Positions 42,836 to 52,200 of a stretch of 64,000 nucleotides of DNA are shown piece by piece. Under the pieces are notes generated by a model. It was not told where the DNA came from and made no database searches. It worked only from the letters and a program-made list of their open reading frames with translations. Source of the stretch: Bacteroidales bacterium (GTDB taxonomy: Bacteria > Bacteroidota > Bacteroidia > Bacteroidales > P3). The position numbers and the translations under genes are program-made. The DNA lies in contig JAFZPH010000044.1 of assembly GCA_017550405.1 (NCBI GenBank), positions 22,783 through 86,782 on the forward strand. The letters run 5' to 3'. Positions within the stretch are counted from its first letter, which is position 1. The number at the start of each line of letters is the position of its first letter.

Positions 42836-44103
42836 TGTAGTTTCTTTTCATATTCTGTTTTGGCCTGTAGCAGTTCGGAATAGTCTCCAAGGTCATGGGA
42901 TTTGTAAACTATCTGCTTGTCGGGAGAAATAAGGTAGTATTGTGGCATCACATGCATGTCGAGTATCTTGCCTATCCCTTTGGCATGATACATGATGTCG
43001 GGTATTTGGCTCCTGCTGTCATTTGCTTTCTGGCTAAGGTAGTTGACATTGTCCGACAGACAGTTGATGCACATGATTTTGATCCCATTCTGTTCAAGTA
43101 TCCTATATCCCAACGTCTCTTTCTCTTTGCCCAATGTGTGAAACCATTTGATGCATCCTGTGCATCCCGAGAACCAGAAGTCAAGCAATATCCAGCCGTC
43201 TTGTTTCGCTATATTGGTGGTGTCGTTGGAGAGTGAGACGATAGGGAATTTCTTCACACTGTCCGTCAGACTCTCATTCCCTTGCATGGATAGCGTGCTG
43301 TACCCGACAGGCTCCGAGTCGGTTCCTTGTGAGTATGGGGCATACCTTGGACTGGAGCGGTCAAACGTTGTGTACCATCCTGTTGTGTCGGCATCAAAAT
43401 AGTAGTTTACATAATATTCCTCAGGCCATGCACGGTTCCTTTTCCGTGAGGTGGGTGTTTCTTTGATATACTCAAGCCTTTTGGATGCGGTGTTGTAGTA
43501 ATAATCAATCTGCAGTTCGTTAGGTATGTCAAACTTTTTTGTCTCTTGGTTGTAAAAGTATTTCAGGCTTATCCTTTGCAGTATCTTGTATGCAATGTCG
43601 TTTATTGTGGTGTCGTAGATGTATCTGAATGCTGTGGCATTTTGTGGTTTGTTGTTTGGGAAGATGAGGTTCTTAATATTCTCTAAATTGCCTTGGAATA
43701 CCTGGCTATAGAAATCGTCATAGAAACTTGCGCCGCGTTCACTTTCTATGTAGTTTCTATCGATAGAATCCACACAGACGAGGTTGTTTTCGCTCATCAG
43801 GTACTCGACACTGACATCTTTGACATATACTGAATCATTGATTCTTACGATTTTCCAGTCAGATTTGTTAATGCCATCTGTTGTATTGAGAGGTGTATGG
43901 GAGTAATACAGAGTGAAAGCTGGGTTGACTTGAAAAGGTTGTCGTATTTCTGTTTGCCAAAACACGGTGGCTTTCAGCCATCCTTTGCGATTGCTGCGGG
44001 AAGATGTTTGGGCAGATGTATAATAAACTCCACCCAGCAAGACGAGAAATAGGATTGCCTTCCGTGTCGAAGGCAATCCTATTGATAGGTTATTTAATTT
44101 CAT
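42832..44103 (-). CDS. Thioredoxin-like (TlpA-type) exported protein with large N-terminal region
   Basis: 423 residues. Signal peptide (residues about 13-32, ending YTSAQ). Residues about 300-423 are a TlpA-like thioredoxin fold: WILLDFWFSGCTGCIKW with a CTGC active site, and a cis-Pro loop (MPQYYLIS). Residues 35-290 have no motif I recognise. Periplasmic or surface disulfide reductase/isomerase is the likely role. Middle gene of an AT-rich three-gene minus-strand operon with the DUF1573 gene and the Cys-rich lipoprotein. Confidence 0.85.
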   Translation of the reverse strand: MKLNNLSIGLPSTRKAILFLVLLGGVYYTSAQTSSRSNRKGWLKATVFWQTEIRQPFQVNPAFTLYYSHTPLNTTDGINKSDWKIVRINDSVYVKDVSVEYLMSENNLVCVDSIDRNYIESERGASFYDDFYSQVFQGNLENIKNLIFPNNKPQNATAFRYIYDTTINDIAYKILQRISLKYFYNQETKKFDIPNELQIDYYYNTASKRLEYIKETPTSRKRNRAWPEEYYVNYYFDADTTGWYTTFDRSSPRYAPYSQGTDSEPVGYSTLSMQGNESLTDSVKKFPIVSLSNDTTNIAKQDGWILLDFWFSGCTGCIKWFHTLGKEKETLGYRILEQNGIKIMCINCLSDNVNYLSQKANDSRSQIPDIMYHAKGIGKILDMHVMPQYYLISPDKQIVYKSHDLGDYSELLQAKTEYEKKLQ

Positions 44104-44135
44104 GATTTGTTGGAAAATAACATCAGTGTTTGCTT

Positions 44136-44831
44136 CTATTTTTTTGTTGAACTTGCAATTGCGGCGATGATAGCGGAGGCAATTGTACCAATAGCAGTTC
44201 CGATGGCCTGCATGGCAGGAGTCTCTGTTCGTTCACAAGTTCCATCAGAATTAACACAAGGAGTGCAGTTTTTTCCATCCCTTTTGCAGCCACTTTCTGT
44301 GTGATCCTGGTTGGCATAACAGTTCGTCCCCTTACAAGTCACAAAAGTCCATGTACATCCCTCCTGTCCAGGTAATGCTGTAATGTATTTTATAGTGTCA
44401 TTAGTGTTTATTTTGTCAATATCATAGAAAATATTCAGGGAAGCCCCTTCTGAAATTTTAAATACAGCAATTTTAAGATATGCGGGATTGTTCAGGTTGT
44501 ACGGATAATCGTCAAAAATGGCAATGTCCTCATAAATATAGTCATCGCCTATGTTGTTTTGTATTTTAGGTCTAAATTGAATCTCAAAACTGTCAAGATT
44601 GAACATGAAAGAGGCTTCCACACCATTCTGTGTGTAATAGGCTATTTCCATCGTTGAATTGTTTCCTGTGCTTTTGCATGGTTGCGATGAATTGGAAGAA
44701 TTGTTCAAAGTGATATTTGAATCTTTGTTGCATGATGTTTCTGCAAAGATGAAAAGAGTGCATAATAACGAAACAAAAATTGTTTTTTTTCGTATGCCAC
44801 TATGGCATTTTAGCGTTTTTTGAAGGTTCAT
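44136..44831 (-). CDS. Cys-rich putative lipoprotein with hydrophobic C-terminal helix
   Basis: 231 residues. Signal-like segment with a possible lipobox at ETSC (Cys34). Residues about 165-205 are a Cys-dense region (CTWTFVTCKGTNC, GCKRDGKNCTPC, then GTCERTE). The protein ends with an Ala/Ile-rich helix (AIGTAIGTIASAIIAAIAS) and SSTKK. No family recognised. The thioredoxin-like gene 32 bp downstream is a natural partner for a disulfide-rich protein (inference). The operon has its own promoter at 44893-44900 and is AT-rich, like an acquired island. Confidence 0.8.
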   Translation of the reverse strand: MNLQKTLKCHSGIRKKTIFVSLLCTLFIFAETSCNKDSNITLNNSSNSSQPCKSTGNNSTMEIAYYTQNGVEASFMFNLDSFEIQFRPKIQNNIGDDYIYEDIAIFDDYPYNLNNPAYLKIAVFKISEGASLNIFYDIDKINTNDTIKYITALPGQEGCTWTFVTCKGTNCYANQDHTESGCKRDGKNCTPCVNSDGTCERTETPAMQAIGTAIGTIASAIIAAIASSTKK

Positions 44832-44892
44832 TTTTTTTTAATTTTTTTGAATAATAAATGATTAGTTTAAACAAGTACTTGATTTCAGTGTG

Positions 44893-44900
44893 CAAAGATA
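44893..44900 (-). promoter_or_regulatory. -7 promoter box TATCTTTG of the Cys-rich lipoprotein operon
   Basis: TATCTTTG followed by CA on the minus strand, 62 bp upstream of the start at 44831. Confidence 0.7.
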
Positions 44901-44938
44901 CATCTTTTTTTCTATTCCTTGAATCGTTTTAAACATCA

Positions 44939-45637
44939 TTAACTTTTTCGATATTCTCCCCAGTTGCCTTGCAGGGTGTTGTCGCCACGGATGGCGTTCA
45001 ACTCCATGAGGTATTCGCTGCGGGGGATGGGACGGGCGCCGAGGCTGGCAAGATGGGGCGTCTCCTGCTGGGCGTCGATAAGGCGGAAATAGTGCGCCCG
45101 GCAGAACTCCACGAGCCGCACAAAGGCCACCTTCGAGGCATCCGTCATGGTGTGGAACATCGACTCGCCGAAGAAGAAAGGCCCCAGGCTCACCCCGTAA
45201 AGCCCGCCGACAAGCTGCCCTTGGTAATAGGTCTCGAACGAGTGGGCAAGCCCCAACCTGTGCAGACATACGTAGGCTGAAACCATCTCCTCGGTAATCC
45301 AGGTGCCACTCTGTCCTTGTGCCGTGCGGTCCACGTTGCCACAACTGCGCATGACCTCCTCAAAACGGGTGTCGATTCTCACCTCGTACTTGCCCGACTG
45401 CACCACGCGATGCAGACTCTTGCTATAGCGGAACTCGTCGGGGAACAGCACCATGCGGGGGTCTAACGACCACCACAGTATCGGCTCGCTATCATCGTAC
45501 CAGGGGAATATCCCGCAGCAATAGGCATTGATGAGCCGTTCGGGCGACAGGTCGCCCCCGATGGCTATCAGGCCGTCGGGCTCCGACTCCTCGGGGTTGG
45601 GAAAGCCGGGATAGTGCGGGTCTAACTCGTATATCAT
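44939..45637 (-). CDS. aat: Leucyl/phenylalanyl-tRNA--protein transferase
   Basis: 232 residues. Contains the family pattern PDGLIAIGGDLSPERLINAY, GIFPWY, and GGLYGVSLGPFFFGESMFH. Adds Leu or Phe to N-terminal basic residues, marking proteins for ClpAP degradation. Cytoplasmic. Downstream of the phosphatase gene on the same strand. Confidence 0.95.
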   Translation of the reverse strand: MIYELDPHYPGFPNPEESEPDGLIAIGGDLSPERLINAYCCGIFPWYDDSEPILWWSLDPRMVLFPDEFRYSKSLHRVVQSGKYEVRIDTRFEEVMRSCGNVDRTAQGQSGTWITEEMVSAYVCLHRLGLAHSFETYYQGQLVGGLYGVSLGPFFFGESMFHTMTDASKVAFVRLVEFCRAHYFRLIDAQQETPHLASLGARPIPRSEYLMELNAIRGDNTLQGNWGEYRKS

Positions 45638-45692
45638 GATGAGTTGGGAATTCGTTAATTCGTTAATTCGTTAGTCGGGGTGGCTGACACAT

Positions 45693-46160
45693 TCAACACA
45701 TTTGCTGTAATAAGGCGCGGCAGCCCACGGTGATGTCCTCCCAGGCGGCATCGAAGTTGCGGGTGTACCACGGGTCGGCCACATCGCGGTTGTGGTGTGC
45801 TTTGTCCGACGCAGGAGTGTGGTCCAGCAGCAGGCTGATTTTCCCTTCCGGGTCGTCGGGAATGATGCGACGGATGCCATACAGGTTCTCTCTGTCCATC
45901 AGCACCAGGTGGTCGTAGTGGTCATAGTCTTGGCGTGTCACTTGCCGGGCAGCGTGGCGGGCGCCGTGTATGCCGTGCGCCTCGAGGGTGCGCAGGGCCA
46001 TGGGGTAGATGGGGTTGCCGATTTCCTCGCGGCTGGTGGCGGCGGAGTCCACCTCGAACAGGTGCCCAACTCCCGCCTCCTCGGCCATGCGGCGGAAAAC
46101 GAACTCCGCCGTCACACTGCGGCAGATGTTGCCGTGGCAGACAAAAAGTATGCGTTTCAT
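45693..46160 (-). CDS. Low-molecular-weight protein-tyrosine phosphatase
   Basis: 155 residues. Active-site P-loop CHGNICRS (Cys8 to Ser15) and the general-acid Asp in DPWYTR (about 128). Dephosphorylates protein tyrosines; often controls capsule tyrosine kinases, none of which is seen here. 55 bp separates it from aat, in a spacer of repeated TTCGTTAA words. Confidence 0.93.
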   Translation of the reverse strand: MKRILFVCHGNICRSVTAEFVFRRMAEEAGVGHLFEVDSAATSREEIGNPIYPMALRTLEAHGIHGARHAARQVTRQDYDHYDHLVLMDRENLYGIRRIIPDDPEGKISLLLDHTPASDKAHHNRDVADPWYTRNFDAAWEDITVGCRALLQQMC

Positions 46161-46295
46161 GTGTCAATGCTTAAATGTGTCGCAATCATAACGTCGGGCA
46201 CCCTCTTTTATTGTGAGAGCCTGATGCATGTTGTCTGTGCGAAGATCAGCGATGATTTTTTTGTACAGAAAATGTGTTGTTACAATATTTTTTTG

Positions 46296-46303
46296 TACTT
46301 TTG
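46296..46303 (+). promoter_or_regulatory. -7 promoter box TACTTTTG of the GH20 gene
   Basis: TACTTTTG followed by CA, 67 bp before ATG 46370. Confidence 0.6.
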
Positions 46304-46369
46304 CATTTCGGTTGCGTGACGCAATGCCGCGTACCGTCTCATATCATATCAACTAATCTGCATCTCAAT

Positions 46370-48916
46370 ATGAAGAAAATAGTATTCGTTCTCCTTCTTG
46401 CCGCCCTCCTTCCGCTGTCGGCCCAAAAGAATTATGTCAACATCGGTGTCATCCCCTCGCCGCAGCGTGTGGAGATGGGGCAAGGCACGCTGACGGCCAC
46501 CCGCTTTACGCCAAGACGCAATTTTGTCGAGCATATCGAGGGGGCACAGAACCAGCAGCAGGCCTACCGTCTCGACATCACACCCGATGGGGTGGTGGTG
46601 ACCTGCGTGGCCAATGAGGGGTGGGGCTACGCCCTCAAGACGCTCGACCAGTTGAAGAAACTCTATCCCGCCGGCATCCCCTGCATGACGATCACCGACT
46701 GGCCGGCCTACGAGTACCGTGGATGGCTCGACGACATCAGCCGTGGGCCTATTCCCAACCGCCAGTTCCGCCGTCAGACACGCTCTTTCTCTGAGCGATA
46801 CAAGCTTAATTTCGGCAACTATTATACCGAGCATACCCTCTACAATGAGCAGTATCCCGACATCTCGGGTAACAGCGGGTTGAACAGTTTCGAATATTCC
46901 GACGACCCCTTTATGATGGCCAACCTCCAGTGTTTTGCCCATTTCGAAAAGACCCTGCGCATACCCTACTACCAGAGCATCATGGACGGCCCGACCAATG
47001 TCAACCCCGCCCGCGAGGAGACCTATACCTTCCTCCGCGACCAGATAGAGAATGCTGTGGCCGCCTACCATAGCAGCCGCTTTTTCAATATCAACTGCGA
47101 CGAGACCGAGGGTCTCGGCAGCGGCCGCGCAAAGCAATATGTGGAGCAGATTGGTGCCGACGAGGTATATGTGCAGCACATCAACCGCGTATACAACATC
47201 GTGCAACAGGCCTACCGCGAGGCCCACAACGACGGCCGCAGGATGGAGGTGCTTATGTGGGGCGACATTGTAGCCAAGAATCCTGCCATGCTCCGCCAGC
47301 TTCCAAAGGACATGCAATATATCGTGTGGAGCTATGGCGCCAGCGAAAGCTATGCAGATATGATCGAGCCTTTTGCCCGTCTCCACCGCGAACAAGGCAA
47401 TGCCTTTTGGGTCGCTCCCAGTGTCAGCCATGCCAGCGGAGCCCCCTCGGTGCGCAACTACATCGAGAATATCGCTTTCCTGGCTCGCGACGGCTACCTG
47501 GCAGGTGCACGCGGACTGATGAACACCTCGTGGGACGACAGTGGCGAAGGCCTTTTTGCCGACGGTTGGCATGCCATGGCCTGGGCCGCCGAGATGGCTT
47601 GGCGTCCCCTCAAGTCCACCAACCCCAAGGAGGCCAAGCGCGAACTGGCAGAACGCGAACGCATCTTCAACCAGAACTACGACCGCCTGTTCGAGATAGA
47701 GTACCGCAAGCTTGACCCCGAAGCCTCCGGTAACCCCTCTGTCACCCGGATGCTTAACACTGTTGGAGCCTTCAACGGCAATCCCTGGGTGGGCGACTGG
47801 TGCAATACCGTGGCACTGATGCAGCCCCTTATGGAGTTCAACCCCATTGATGTCAGCAACGACATGCTGAAACGGTGCGACAGCGTCGAGGCCATTGTGC
47901 GTCGTGCGCTGGCTGTGGTCGACAGCAACCGCCTGCCCCACTATGCCTACACCTGCCACCGTATCCTTTGTGTGGCAGAGAAGAGTCGCCTCCGCATTCA
48001 GCTTTACCGCACCCTGATGCAGGACGATTCGGCTTCGGCCGCCAAATACGACATCCAGGCTGCCTCCCGCCGCTATTTCCTCCACCTCCACAACCTCAAG
48101 CTGGAGTATCTGCGACTCTGGGACGAGGAGAACACCGACTACAGCCGCGACATCGTCTGCGAACGTTTCGACCGCCTGGGCCGCGAGGTGCAGGAACTGC
48201 GTCAGAAAGTCTTTATCACCAACGACTATCGCGATGGCAAGATGTATGTCTCGCTCCGTTCAATATTCAAAGACCGTCCCATCTACTTCACGGTCGATGG
48301 CCGCAAGCCCACGCAGGGGGCCAATCTCTATCGCCGTCCCTTCACCATCGGGCGTAGCTGTATCGTCAGGGCGGTCACCTATAGTAAGTGGGACGAACCC
48401 GTCTACAGCGACCAATACCTGCTGTTCCATAAGGCCATCGGCAAGATGAAAAAGCTCAACACTCGCTACAGTGACTATCAGGCCAAGTACAGCGGAGGAG
48501 GCGACAACGCACTCGCCGACGGAGTGATGGGAAGCGACGAGACCTATACCGACGGCCATTGGCAGGGCTATTGGGGCAAGGATATCGACATCAGTCTCGA
48601 CCTCGGCAGCAGCACTGCGGTCAAGTCTATCACCATGCGCTTCTTCCACAATGCCAACGACTGGATTCTTACCCCCAAGACGATAGAGGTCTATACCTCC
48701 AGCGACGGCACTTCGTGGAAACTGGCTCATACCGAGCAATTCAACCCCGATTTCCGTGACCGTGGTGGCTTTGTCCGTACCAATACCCTCCGTAATCTTA
48801 AACTCAACACGAGGTATCTGCGTGTTGTGGCCAAGAACCCCGGACCACTGCCCGAGTGGCACCTCGCCAAAGGCAGCGACAGCTGGCTTTTCTGCGACGA
48901 AGTGATTGTGGAATAA
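46370..48916 (+). CDS. Glycoside hydrolase family 20 (beta-N-acetylhexosaminidase)
   Basis: 848 residues from ATG 46370 (MKKIVFVLLLAALLPLSAQ, a signal peptide); a longer frame begins at 46274 inside the promoter. N-terminal domain about 25-110, then a GH20-like TIM barrel from about 120 to 440 with the catalytic Asp-Glu pair D244-E245 (FNINCDETEGLGSG). Residues about 625-690 look like the chitobiase C-terminal FN3-like domain (YFTVDGRKPTQG), and residues about 710-848 like an F5/8 type C carbohydrate-binding domain (LDLGSSTAVKSITMRFFHN). Releases terminal GlcNAc or GalNAc from glycans or chitin fragments. No T9SS tail, so probably periplasmic. Confidence 0.9.
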   Translation: MKKIVFVLLLAALLPLSAQKNYVNIGVIPSPQRVEMGQGTLTATRFTPRRNFVEHIEGAQNQQQAYRLDITPDGVVVTCVANEGWGYALKTLDQLKKLYPAGIPCMTITDWPAYEYRGWLDDISRGPIPNRQFRRQTRSFSERYKLNFGNYYTEHTLYNEQYPDISGNSGLNSFEYSDDPFMMANLQCFAHFEKTLRIPYYQSIMDGPTNVNPAREETYTFLRDQIENAVAAYHSSRFFNINCDETEGLGSGRAKQYVEQIGADEVYVQHINRVYNIVQQAYREAHNDGRRMEVLMWGDIVAKNPAMLRQLPKDMQYIVWSYGASESYADMIEPFARLHREQGNAFWVAPSVSHASGAPSVRNYIENIAFLARDGYLAGARGLMNTSWDDSGEGLFADGWHAMAWAAEMAWRPLKSTNPKEAKRELAERERIFNQNYDRLFEIEYRKLDPEASGNPSVTRMLNTVGAFNGNPWVGDWCNTVALMQPLMEFNPIDVSNDMLKRCDSVEAIVRRALAVVDSNRLPHYAYTCHRILCVAEKSRLRIQLYRTLMQDDSASAAKYDIQAASRRYFLHLHNLKLEYLRLWDEENTDYSRDIVCERFDRLGREVQELRQKVFITNDYRDGKMYVSLRSIFKDRPIYFTVDGRKPTQGANLYRRPFTIGRSCIVRAVTYSKWDEPVYSDQYLLFHKAIGKMKKLNTRYSDYQAKYSGGGDNALADGVMGSDETYTDGHWQGYWGKDIDISLDLGSSTAVKSITMRFFHNANDWILTPKTIEVYTSSDGTSWKLAHTEQFNPDFRDRGGFVRTNTLRNLKLNTRYLRVVAKNPGPLPEWHLAKGSDSWLFCDEVIVE

Positions 48917-48954
48917 TCCCTGCTCCTTTTTATAACACCTCGTAGATAGTAGTT

Positions 48955-48996
48955 GAACGGTTGTCCAATGTTTTTTTTGTCATTGAACAACCGTTC
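48955..48996 (+). terminator. Hairpin terminator after the GH20 gene
   Basis: GAACGGTTGT (48955-48964) pairs with ACAACCGTTC (48987-48996), extended inside by AATG/CATT, with a T8 loop. Confidence 0.7.
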
Positions 48997-49075
48997 TTGT
49001 ATACGCTTATTCTGGATCCTCCTAACGTGCAGTTGTGGCTGCATTGTTTTTCTGTTACGCAGTCAATGCAACAAG

Positions 49076-49205
49076 GCACTCCATTCGGGGTGCCTTGCCT
49101 TTGGGAGCACGGGCATCCTGCCCGTTTGGGAGTAAGGGCACCTTGCTCGTTTTGATGGGGTACGGGCAACTTGCCCGTAAGGGAGGACGAGCACCTAGCC
49201 CGTAA
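49076..49205. repeat. Cluster of GGGCA..TGCCC palindromes (REP-like)
   Basis: About five short palindromes in a row, including AAGGCACTCC/GGGGTGCCTT, ACGGGCA/TGCCCGT-type (49109-49125) and TACGGGCAA-C-TTGCCCGTA (49161-49179). The last is also present at 4635-4651. Confidence 0.65.
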
Positions 49206-49211
49206 AAGTGT

Positions 49212-52200
49212 CTATTGCTTCACCACACGGCGGACTTCGATGCGTTCGGGCAGGGTGATGCGGAGTGTGTAGAGACCTGTGGCGAGACGGCCGAGGTCGA
49301 TGGTGGACTGCCGCTCGAATGAGGCCACGCAGCGGCCAGTGTAGTCGAAGACATCCACGCGTACCACCTCTTCGTCAGCCTCGACGGTGAGTTTGTCGGA
49401 GGTCGGGTTGGGATAGAGGGTGAGGCGGTGCTGGCTGGGAGTATCGAGGTGTGTGCTGCCGGATTTGTCATCCTCCAAGTAGGCGGCGGAGGGCTGACGG
49501 AGGGTGATGTCGTCGATGTAGTTACAACTGTAGTCGCCAGAGTTGCCAGGTGCGAGGATGTTGCGGAAGGCGATGTAGTGGCCGTTGCCGGTGTAGGAAC
49601 TGAAGTTGACCACATGCCGTTGAGAGGTGGTAGTGTTGCTGCCGTTGTCGAGAGTGGCGATGGGGACAAAGGTGGTGTAGTCGCTGATGTTGGAGAGTAC
49701 ACCGACTTGGAGCTGGTACTTGGTCTGGGTTTGGCGGACGTAAAGTTCCATCTGGAGGGTGTTGACATTGGCGATGACAGTGGGCAGGGCATAGAGGCAT
49801 CGTTTGTTGAGGATGAGGCTGTAGTTGCCGCTATGGGCGCAGGAGGACTCGTAGTAGACCATGGGCTTGTATTCCGTTGTCATGGATACGTCTTGATGTA
49901 CGAGGGTCCAGCAGGCTGGTTCGACACCGGTCTTGGCAGTTGTGGAGGTGGTATGGTTCTCGAATCCTTCAATCCACGGCAGCTCGCTGTTGTGGATGGC
50001 GCAGCGGACGGAGAGTGTAAGGTCGTCGATGTAGTTGCAGCTGTACTCGCCCGAGTAGCCGGAGGCAAGCACGTTGCGGAAGGCAATGTAGCGACCGTTG
50101 CCGGTGTAGCGGGCAAAGCTGACGGTGACATGTTCAGATGCGGTACTGCCGTTGTCGATGGTGGTAACGGGTACAAAAGTGCTGGCATCGCTGAGATTGG
50201 TCATGACACCGACCTGGAGTTGGTATTTTGTCATGGATTGTTTGACGTACATGCTGATTTGGAGGGTGCTTACATCGCAATCGACAGTGGGCATGGCATA
50301 GATTCCCCGTTTGTTAAGGATAAGGCTGTAGTTGCCGCTATGGGCGTTGGCACTGCTGTAGTAAATCATGGGCTTGTACTCGTCGGACATGGCTACGTCT
50401 TGGTGGACAAGCGTCCAGCAAGTGGGTTCTACTCCAGTTTTGGCTGTTGTGGAGGTAGTGTAGGAATCGAAGTTGTCGGAGTAAGGCATGTCGGCGGCAT
50501 GGATGGCACATGAGGAGGAGCTGAGAGAGAGGGTGAGGTCGTCGATGAAGTTGCAGCTGAAGTCGCTTACGGCGGAGTTGATGTTGCGGAAAGCGATGTA
50601 GTGGCCGTTGCCGGTGTAAGAGCTGAAGTCAACTACATAGTGTTCGATGGCGGTGGTGGAGGAGTTGTAGAGAGTAGTCACAGGGACAAAAGTGGAAGGG
50701 TTGGAGAGGTCGCTCATGACACCGACGGTGAGGCCGTAGGTGGACTTGGTCTGCTTGAGGTAGAAACTGACCTGCAGGGTGCTGACATCGCCGGTGTACT
50801 GAGGCATGGCGTAGATGCCGCGTTTGTTAAGGATGAGGGAGTAGTTTCCGCTGTGTGCGTTGGCGCTGCTGTAGTAAATCATGGGCTTGTACTCGTCGGT
50901 CATGGTGACATCCTGGTAGGCGAGAGTCCAGCAGGCGGGTTCGACACCGGTCTTGGCGGTGGTGGAGGAGGTGTAGGAGTTGAAGTTGTCGAAGTAAGGC
51001 AGGCTGGAGGGCTGGATCTGGCAGTTGGGTGTGTAGGTGAAGTTGGCCTTGAGGGTGCGGTTGGCGGTCACGGTGAAGGAGTAGGTGGCGTTGGTGGATA
51101 CCACGGTGGAGCCGCTTGTCCAGTTGGTGAAGGTGTAGCCGGAGGCGGGAGTGGCGCGGAGCGTGCATGTGCTGCCGCTGGTATAGGTGCCGGCACCTGA
51201 GACAGAGCCGCCCGCTGTCGGGTTGGCAGTGGCGGTGATGGTGTAGGTGGCGGCGTTGGAGAGGGTGAGGTCGTCGATGTAGTTGATGCTGAATTCACCG
51301 GTGTTGCCGGAAGCAAGGGTGTTGCGGAAGGCGATGTATCGGCCGCTGCCGGTGTAGGAAGAGAAGCTGACGGTGTGGAGGACATAGCCTGTGCCGCTGT
51401 TGTTGATGGTGGCGATAGGAGTGAAAGAAGAGGCGTCGTTGAGGTCGCTCATGACACCCACCTGGAGTTGGTATTTGGTCTGAGTCTGCTTGACGTACAT
51501 GCTGAGCTGGAGATTGCGGATGCTGCCATCGATGTAAGGCATGGTGTAGATGCCCCGCTTGTTGAGGATGAGGGAGTAGTTGCCGCTGTGTGCGTTGGCG
51601 CTGCTGTAGTAAACCATAGGCTTGTACTCGTCGGTCATGGTGACATCCTGGTGGGCTAGGTTCCAGCAGGGAGGCTCGACGCCGGTCTTGGCGGTGGTGG
51701 AAGTGGTGTAGGAGTCGAAATTGTCAGAGAAAGGCAGGTTGGAAACATACAGGGAGCAGGCGGAAGTGTTGACGGAGAGGGTGAGGTTGTCGATATAGTT
51801 CAGGCTGTAGTCACCCGTGTTGCCGGAGGCGAGGATATTGCGGAAAGCGATGTAGTGTCCGAGGCCTGTATAGTTGGAGAAGGTCACGGTGCGCAAGACA
51901 GACTCGGTGGTGCTGCTGTTGTTGATGGTGGCGACAGGGGTGAAGGTGGAAGCATCGTTGAGGTCGGTCATCACACCCACCTGGAGCTGGTACTTGGCGG
52001 CAGTCTGTTTGACATAGAACTGGAGTTTGAGGAGGTTGACATCCATGGCCACGCGGGGCATAGCGTAGATGCAACGCTTGTTGAGGATGAGGGAGTAGTT
52101 GCCGCTGTAGGAATTGCCATAGTACACCATGGGCTTGTATTCATCGGTAATGGTGACATCCTGGTGGGCGAGAGTCCAGCAAGGGAGGGTGTAGCTGGTC

